Part shown: piece by piece, positions 6,822 through 10,674 of the stretch
Layout: every line of letters begins with the position of its first letter
Numbering within the stretch: position 1 is the first letter of the stretch
Source of the DNA: Sulfurovum sp.
Lineage (GTDB): Bacteria; Campylobacterota; Campylobacteria; Campylobacterales; Sulfurovaceae
Direction of reading: 5' to 3'
Assembly: GCA_027038155.1 (NCBI GenBank)
Contig: JALVXW010000173.1
Span: forward strand, 1 to 10,674
Length of the DNA: 10,674 bases
Program-made: the position numbers and the translations under genes
Notes under the pieces: model-generated
The model's input: the letters and a program-made list of their open reading frames with translations, nothing else
Databases searched by the model: none
Told to the model about the DNA's origin: nothing

Positions 6822-6849
6822 GAAACCTCTAAATTAGAGGTTCCCTACA
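6822..6849 (-). repeat. GTAG-headed hairpin (REP-like), terminator-like on the minus strand
   Basis: AACCTCTAAATTAGAGGTT (6824-6842) is a 9-bp perfect palindrome around one central base. On the minus strand it is preceded by TGTAGGG and followed by TCTTTTT. A GTAG head plus hairpin is the anatomy of RAYT-associated REP sequences. The T tract also makes it look like an intrinsic terminator for leftward transcription, although no leftward gene ends here. Confidence 0.45.
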
Positions 6850-6858
6850 TACTAATTA

Positions 6859-6867
6859 TGTTACAAT
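6859..6867 (+). promoter_or_regulatory. Predicted extended -10 promoter of thiL
   Basis: TGTTACAAT is an extended -10 with TACAAT one base from consensus. It gives a start near 6874 and about 26 nt of leader containing the GGGAGAGG ribosome site. It is bracketed by the inverted repeat TCCCTACAT (6842-6850) and ATGTAGGGA (6883-6891), whose right arm overlaps the ribosome site. Confidence 0.45.
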
Positions 6868-6899
6868 TTTGTCATTTTATAGATGTAGGGAGAGGCTAA

Positions 6900-7733
6900 A
6901 TGTCGAGTCGTAGATTAGATAAAGAACAATACCTTATCGGTACACTCGCTTCAAAATATATTGGTGATGATGCTGCCATTGTAGGAGATACACTTTATAG
7001 TATGGATGCCTTTTTTGAAGATGTGCACTTTAAACGTGGGTGGATGTCTATGGCTCAGATAGGACGAAAGGCCATGCTTGTTAATCTCTCTGATGCCATA
7101 GCGATGAATGCCAAGCCCCAGTATGCTCTGGTAACAGTCTCTATGCCATCAGATATGACACATGAAGAGATAGACGATCTTACACAAAGTATGCAAAACA
7201 CAGCCACAGAGTATGGTTGTGAGATTATCGGTGGTGATACTATTGGTGGAGACAAACTACATCTTTCTATTACCATTGTTTCCAAGAGCAAAAGTCCCTT
7301 ATTGCGTACCACTGTAGAAGAGGGTGATCTGTTGGCCTATACAGGTGTTTTGGGTGAGAGCAAAAGAGATTTAGATGCACTCTTTAGAGGTGAGAATATA
7401 GCCTCAGATTCACGCTTTTATGAGCCAATACTTAGAGCTGATTTTATAACAAAAGCAAGACCATTATTGCACGCAGGAATGGACATCTCCGACGGACTCT
7501 TTTGTGACACAAACAAACTTTTAGATATTAATAAATATGGATTTGAACTCTTGACTACTGTTGACGATACAATAGGGCTTAGTGGAGAAGAGTATGAGAT
7601 GTTGGTTTCTTTTTCTGAACATAATTTTGAGGTTCTAAAAGCTGTGGCAAAAGAGACAAATACACCCTTAAATATCTTTGCAAAAGTGGCTAAAAATAGT
7701 AAAAAGTTTAGGTGTGAGAGTCATCATTTTTAG
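6900..7733 (+). CDS. thiL: Thiamine-monophosphate kinase
   Basis: ThiL phosphorylates thiamine monophosphate to thiamine diphosphate with ATP, the last step of cofactor synthesis in the cytoplasm. The 277-residue protein has the AIRS/PurM-type N-terminal domain with the family's metal and nucleotide motifs: GDDAA (22-26), DAFFEDVHF (36-44), VNLSDAIAMNAKP (61-73), GGDTIGGD (111-118), GMDISDGL (193-200) and EEYEML (230-235). It is shorter than E. coli ThiL (325 residues); I take this as usual for Campylobacterota, not as truncation. The ATG follows GGGAGAGG at good spacing. It is the only plus-strand gene here, divergent from sdhA and convergent with the FAD oxidoreductase 27 bp beyond its stop. 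Its TAG stop abuts a GTAG-headed repeat. Confidence 0.93.
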   Translation: MSSRRLDKEQYLIGTLASKYIGDDAAIVGDTLYSMDAFFEDVHFKRGWMSMAQIGRKAMLVNLSDAIAMNAKPQYALVTVSMPSDMTHEEIDDLTQSMQNTATEYGCEIIGGDTIGGDKLHLSITIVSKSKSPLLRTTVEEGDLLAYTGVLGESKRDLDALFRGENIASDSRFYEPILRADFITKARPLLHAGMDISDGLFCDTNKLLDINKYGFELLTTVDDTIGLSGEEYEMLVSFSEHNFEVLKAVAKETNTPLNIFAKVAKNSKKFRCESHHF

Positions 7734-7755
7734 TAGGGTGGCATTCCTGCTTACC
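7733..7755 (+). repeat. Decayed GTAG-headed hairpin between convergent genes
   Basis: GTAG followed by GGTGGCA (7737-7743), loop TTCC, then TGCTTACC (7748-7755). TGCCACC would restore a perfect stem, so this looks like a degenerate copy of the palindrome type seen at 9221. The last base of the thiL stop codon is the first base of the head. It may serve as a weak bidirectional terminator in the 27-bp gap. Confidence 0.35.
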
Positions 7756-7760
7756 TCATA

Positions 7761-9209
7761 TTAGAGATGTGGTGATAATATATTTCTGTTTGCCAAAGCC
7801 ACAGGATATGCTCTCTTTTTTGCAATCGCTTCAGCCCTTTGCCTTAGTATAGTCTCATCCAAATTTACCTGCTCTATGCACTCTCTTTTTCCAACAACTT
7901 CACTCTTTATAAATCTAAGTTTGACAAACTCTTTTGCAATGGCATCTATCATATCTAACACCGAAGAGACTTTGACTATCTCACAACGTGCATAGCGTTT
8001 GCGAGGAAAAGAGACCTCTGCTACGCGAAGTGTTGGGTCATCTCCTGGGATTTGTTGTGCCCCAAAGAGAGGCTTGCTTCCGACTTTGGCATTTGAAAAT
8101 GAAGGGATATACTGCGAAAGATGCTTTATAGCCGCAGTAGTACGTTGCTCTGTCTCCTCTTTTGTCCAATCATTCTCTATTTTTTCTATAAAATTTTGAC
8201 CTAGTTTTGGCTGACAACTCACTAGCGTATTGGCAACCAAACCATCTTCATAGAGCGTAATCTCTTTGGTCATACCATGAAGCTGAAAATAACCATGAGG
8301 GTAGGGGGTAAACTGCCCCATGCCCTGTGGGGTACCACGCTCACCATGAAAGATAATTTCAGGAAACTTTGTCCCATCAAAGGTATCACAGTGGCTCACA
8401 TAGGCAGCTTTAAACTCTACCATCGCCTTACATGGAGCACCGAGCAGGTCGTCTATCTTTCCTGTTCTGAAACCTGCGGCGTTTATGAGATAGTCAAAGT
8501 GTTGTGTCTGGCTTTTGTTCTCTTGTATAAAAGAGATATCCCAGCCATCTAAGTCATGGTTTTTTTGTACATTATGAACGATGCTTTTGGTATGCAAGGT
8601 GACATCATCTAGTGCTTCTAAAGTAAGTAACGTGCCAGCAGCTAGTCTAAAGAGGTTTAGCCCATACTCCTGTACCATAATAAGAGGAAACTGCACCTTC
8701 TTGAAGTCTATATGTTTTGCTACTGGTATCATCCACTCATCACAGGTAGTAGGGGTTTGTACTATCTCTTTGTTTTTTAGTGTTTCTATTTTCTCTTTGG
8801 AGTAGATTTTGTAGTACTCTTCTGCTCTTCCTAAGACTTCATTCTCTTTATCGTGTGCAATAAGGGTTTCATACTCACGTCTAAGCAGTTGCAGTCTGGG
8901 AAGTAGAGCATCAGGTGTGCTTTTGTCTGTTGTTGGCAGTGCAATCACTGTGGGTCTATAGTCCACAATATAAGGGTAGAAACGTAAAAAGTCTATAGAC
9001 TGTTTCAACAGGGTTACACACTGTGCATCAGAGATTTCACGGTAGAGGTTACCTCCAGCATGCAGGTGACAAAAAGGTGGTCCACTCACAAGTGTGGGCT
9101 CTTTTTCAAACAGGGTAACATTGAGTCCAAGTGTACCAAAATAGAGTGCTGCACTTGCTCCTGCGACACCTCCACCAATGATGGCTATTTTTGCTTGTTT
9201 GTTTATCAT
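7761..9209 (-). CDS. FAD-dependent oxidoreductase, DAO superfamily, substrate unknown
   Basis: With the ATG at 9209 the protein has 482 residues. The dinucleotide fold is at the N-terminus (AIIGGGVAGASAALYF; G12, G14, G17), with an acidic residue for the FAD ribose at E35 (VTLFEKE). A second FAD motif, YLINAAGFRTGKID, lies at 240-253. The C-terminal part (KPLFGAQQIPGDDPTLRVAEV, 379-399) resembles the FAD-contacting end of DAO/malate:quinone oxidoreductase-like flavoenzymes. No membrane segment or signal peptide is seen. The exact reaction is not recognised; a dehydrogenase feeding quinone or an amine/hydroxy-acid oxidase are both possible. An upstream ATG at 9284 would add 25 residues, but these are encoded by a repeat, and GAGGAAAAAA directly precedes 9209, so I chose 9209. 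It is probably co-transcribed with gph and the DUF819 gene. Confidence 0.8.
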   Translation of the reverse strand: MINKQAKIAIIGGGVAGASAALYFGTLGLNVTLFEKEPTLVSGPPFCHLHAGGNLYREISDAQCVTLLKQSIDFLRFYPYIVDYRPTVIALPTTDKSTPDALLPRLQLLRREYETLIAHDKENEVLGRAEEYYKIYSKEKIETLKNKEIVQTPTTCDEWMIPVAKHIDFKKVQFPLIMVQEYGLNLFRLAAGTLLTLEALDDVTLHTKSIVHNVQKNHDLDGWDISFIQENKSQTQHFDYLINAAGFRTGKIDDLLGAPCKAMVEFKAAYVSHCDTFDGTKFPEIIFHGERGTPQGMGQFTPYPHGYFQLHGMTKEITLYEDGLVANTLVSCQPKLGQNFIEKIENDWTKEETEQRTTAAIKHLSQYIPSFSNAKVGSKPLFGAQQIPGDDPTLRVAEVSFPRKRYARCEIVKVSSVLDMIDAIAKEFVKLRFIKSEVVGKRECIEQVNLDETILRQRAEAIAKKRAYPVALANRNILSPHL

Positions 9210-9220
9210 TTTTTTCCTCG

Positions 9221-9321
9221 TGTAGGGTGCGGTTGCTACCGCACCTTTTCTCAGCCCTTGCGGCGAATTTTCTATTATATTCAAATTTTATTATGTGGTG
9301 TGGTGGCAACCACACCCTACA
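9221..9321. repeat. REPIN-like pair of inverted GTAG-headed hairpins
   Basis: The left unit (9221-9245) is TGTAGGG running into the stem GGTGCGGT-TGCT-ACCGCACC. The right unit (9297-9321), read on the minus strand, is TGTAGGG running into GGTGTGGT-GGCA-ACCACACC. The units are 22 of 25 identical in inverted orientation, with a 51-bp AT-rich spacer. Two of the three differences pair with each other in the stem (C-G replaced by T-A), so each hairpin stays perfect. This matches a REP doublet of the kind mobilised by RAYT transposases; none is encoded here. The element fills almost the whole gap between gph and the oxidoreductase gene and overlaps the gph stop codon. Confidence 0.7.
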
Positions 9322-9991
9322 GATACCTTACAAGTTCTCCAAAATCATCTATGATGATACTGGGGTGATGTACCCCAATATCTTCTCCATAATTATACCC
9401 ATAAGTGACCCCAATTGCATCCATACCACAGGCATTTGCAGCTAAAATATCATTTTTGGAGTCACCAATCATGACACTGTTTATTACAGCGATACCCAAG
9501 GTGTTACACACATGTAAAAGTGGTTGAGGGTGAGGTTTTTTCTCTGGCAGACTATCTCCACCCAACACAAGTGCAAACATCTTGTCCATCTTTAAGGTGC
9601 TGAGTATGGGTGGTACAAAGGCAAAAGGTTTGTTGGTTACAAGAGCAAGTGTGTAGCCTCTTTTTTTAAGCTTATGTAGTGTCTCTATGACGCGTGGGTA
9701 GGGAAGTGTAGCATTACAGAGATTTTTTTTGTAGTAGTCCAAAAAGATATTGAGTGCCTTCTCTACATAGGACTCTTCTAAATCTTCAGATACTTCTCTA
9801 GCCCCAGAGAGAGCACGCTTTACAAGAGTCAATGCCCCATTGCCCACCCAGCCGTGTATGGTCTCTTCTTTAAAACGCTCATGCCCTAATTGTTCCAACA
9901 TATAGTTGACTGCCAGTGCCAAATCGAGTGCAGAATTGATGAGCGTACCATCCATATCAAAGATGAGGAGTTGTTTGTTTTCTAGTTTCAT
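9317..9991 (-). CDS. gph: Phosphoglycolate phosphatase-type HAD hydrolase
   Basis: This 224-residue cytoplasmic phosphatase belongs to HAD subfamily I. All four catalytic motifs are present: FDMDGTL (nucleophile D12, acid/base D14), VTN (T119, N120), the K152 region (EKKPHP) and MIGDSKND (D177, D181) for magnesium. The cap domain lies between motifs I and II (about 20-85). The closest match by eye is Gph, which removes 2-phosphoglycolate; other small phosphate esters cannot be excluded. A GTG at 9994 would add one residue, but the AAGGAT ribosome site is better spaced for the ATG at 9991. The stop of the upstream DUF819 gene overlaps that ribosome site, so translation is likely coupled. The TAG stop (9319-9317) is part of the TGTAGGG head of the adjacent repeat. 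Confidence 0.85.
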   Translation of the reverse strand: MKLENKQLLIFDMDGTLINSALDLALAVNYMLEQLGHERFKEETIHGWVGNGALTLVKRALSGAREVSEDLEESYVEKALNIFLDYYKKNLCNATLPYPRVIETLHKLKKRGYTLALVTNKPFAFVPPILSTLKMDKMFALVLGGDSLPEKKPHPQPLLHVCNTLGIAVINSVMIGDSKNDILAANACGMDAIGVTYGYNYGEDIGVHHPSIIIDDFGELVRYL

Positions 9992-9999
9992 CACTATCC

Positions 10000-10674
10000 T
10001 TAGGCTATGATTTCCAATATTTTTCCTACCATTAAGCCCCCAAACGTACCCAAAATATACCCCATCATCGCCATCAGTACCCCTATGGGGATGAGGGCTT
10101 TGGAGTAGGATGAAGCCAAGATAGGGGCTGAGGCTACACCGCCTATGTTGGCTAACGATGCCACGCCTAAGCTAAAGAGGTCAAGCCTGAAGAGTTTGGC
10201 AAAGAGTACCATCACAACAACATGAATCGCAAGAACAACAAACCCCGCAAAGATATAAAGAGGAGCCTGTGTCAGTTCAGCAAAGTTTGCACGGCTTGCG
10301 ATGAGAGCGACTATAAGGTAGAGCATCATGTTAGCCAACGCGGAAGCACCTGAGATTTTAGCCAAAGGTGTCATGGCAAAGAGGATGCCTGAGAGTGTGG
10401 CAAGTATAACTATCCATGTGGTGGTGGTCAAAAAGGGTGTGGTAGGCAAAAAGCTTGCTCCATACTGTGTAAGTGCCGCTATAAGCAGGGAACTACCCAG
10501 TAAAAAGAAGAGTGAAGGAAACTCCATAGGTTTTTTATACTCTTCTTTGGCAGCCAAACGTACGCCGACTTCCTCTAAAACAGAAGTATCTGCTCTGCTC
10601 CATGCGTTAAATTTGTTAGCAAAAGGGACAAGGGCTAAGAGTATCATCACCCAAATGGCGTAGTCTATAGAGTC
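10000..10674 (-). CDS. DUF819 family integral membrane protein, 5' part cut by window edge
   Basis: The frame is open to the right edge, giving 224 residues plus TAA; the visible part begins DSIDYAIWVMILLALVPF. Full-length family members are near 390-400 residues, so this is roughly the C-terminal half. At least six hydrophobic segments are visible, separated by short loops, with a Gly/Ala-rich stretch, LGVASLANIGGVASAPILA, typical of the family's helix-break region. DUF819 proteins are inner-membrane proteins of unknown function, and I infer no substrate. An internal GTG at 10650 is not the start, because the frame and the conserved sequence continue upstream of it. It is followed by gph after 8 nt, with the stop codon overlapping the gph ribosome site. 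Confidence 0.8.
   Translation of the reverse strand, partial: DSIDYAIWVMILLALVPFANKFNAWSRADTSVLEEVGVRLAAKEEYKKPMEFPSLFFLLGSSLLIAALTQYGASFLPTTPFLTTTTWIVILATLSGILFAMTPLAKISGASALANMMLYLIVALIASRANFAELTQAPLYIFAGFVVLAIHVVVMVLFAKLFRLDLFSLGVASLANIGGVASAPILASSYSKALIPIGVLMAMMGYILGTFGGLMVGKILEIIA

Noticed and set aside
6900..7733. ThiL truncated by the adjacent repeat
   Set aside because: All catalytic motifs are present, and a length near 275 residues is plausible for this lineage, so truncation is not supported without comparison.
9210..9284. 25-residue N-terminal extension of the FAD oxidoreductase from an ATG at 9284
   Set aside because: The extension is encoded by the REPIN-like repeat and its spacer, while a good GAGGA ribosome site and the dinucleotide-fold start fit the ATG at 9209.
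9992..9994. GTG start for gph at 9994
   Set aside because: It is too close to the AAGGAT ribosome site; the ATG at 9991 is better spaced.
1..10674. CRISPR array, tRNA, rRNA, toxin-antitoxin pair or phage defence cassette
   Set aside because: I saw no regularly spaced direct repeats, RNA-gene sequence or recognisable defence or toxin proteins on either strand.

Overview
The window looks like the chromosome of a sulfur- or hydrogen-oxidising member of the Campylobacterota (Sulfurovum/Sulfurimonas-like). This is inferred from the gene families: a carboxynorspermidine synthase-type polyamine enzyme, a three-subunit SdhABE respiratory complex whose third subunit is HdrB-like, a one-domain superoxide reductase, a short ThiL, AT-rich coding sequence, and promoters with good -10 boxes but no clear -35. 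No rRNA, tRNA, CRISPR array, complete insertion sequence, phage gene or defence cassette is visible.

Layout: positions 1-6538 are all read on the minus strand. In transcription order from the right they are sdhA-sdhB-sdhE (a tight operon, 6538-2912), a superoxide reductase (2786-2403), an AEC-family carrier (2295-1381), a possible 58-codon ORF (1368-1192) and the polyamine gene, which runs off the left edge (1178-1). A 361-bp divergent gap (6539-6899) separates sdhA from thiL, the only plus-strand gene (6900-7733). The gap holds the sdh promoter, a short palindrome, a 157-bp MITE-like element with terminal inverted repeats and a likely 5-bp target duplication, a GTAG-headed hairpin and the thiL promoter. 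To the right of thiL the minus strand carries a convergent cluster: a DUF819 membrane protein (cut by the right edge), gph and a FAD-dependent oxidoreductase. A 101-bp REPIN-like pair of inverted hairpins lies between the last two.

Function: SdhABE interconverts succinate and fumarate. Its flavoprotein has no Tat signal, so it probably works in the cytoplasm, in the oxidative or reductive TCA cycle. Superoxide reductase detoxifies superoxide, ThiL makes thiamine diphosphate, Gph removes 2-phosphoglycolate, and the leftmost gene makes carboxy(nor)spermidine. These are mostly housekeeping genes. The less ordinary material is in the gaps: a family of GTAG-headed palindromes placed at gene ends, the MITE-like element, and a possible leader ORF before the polyamine gene. 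I did not find a convincing new multi-gene system.
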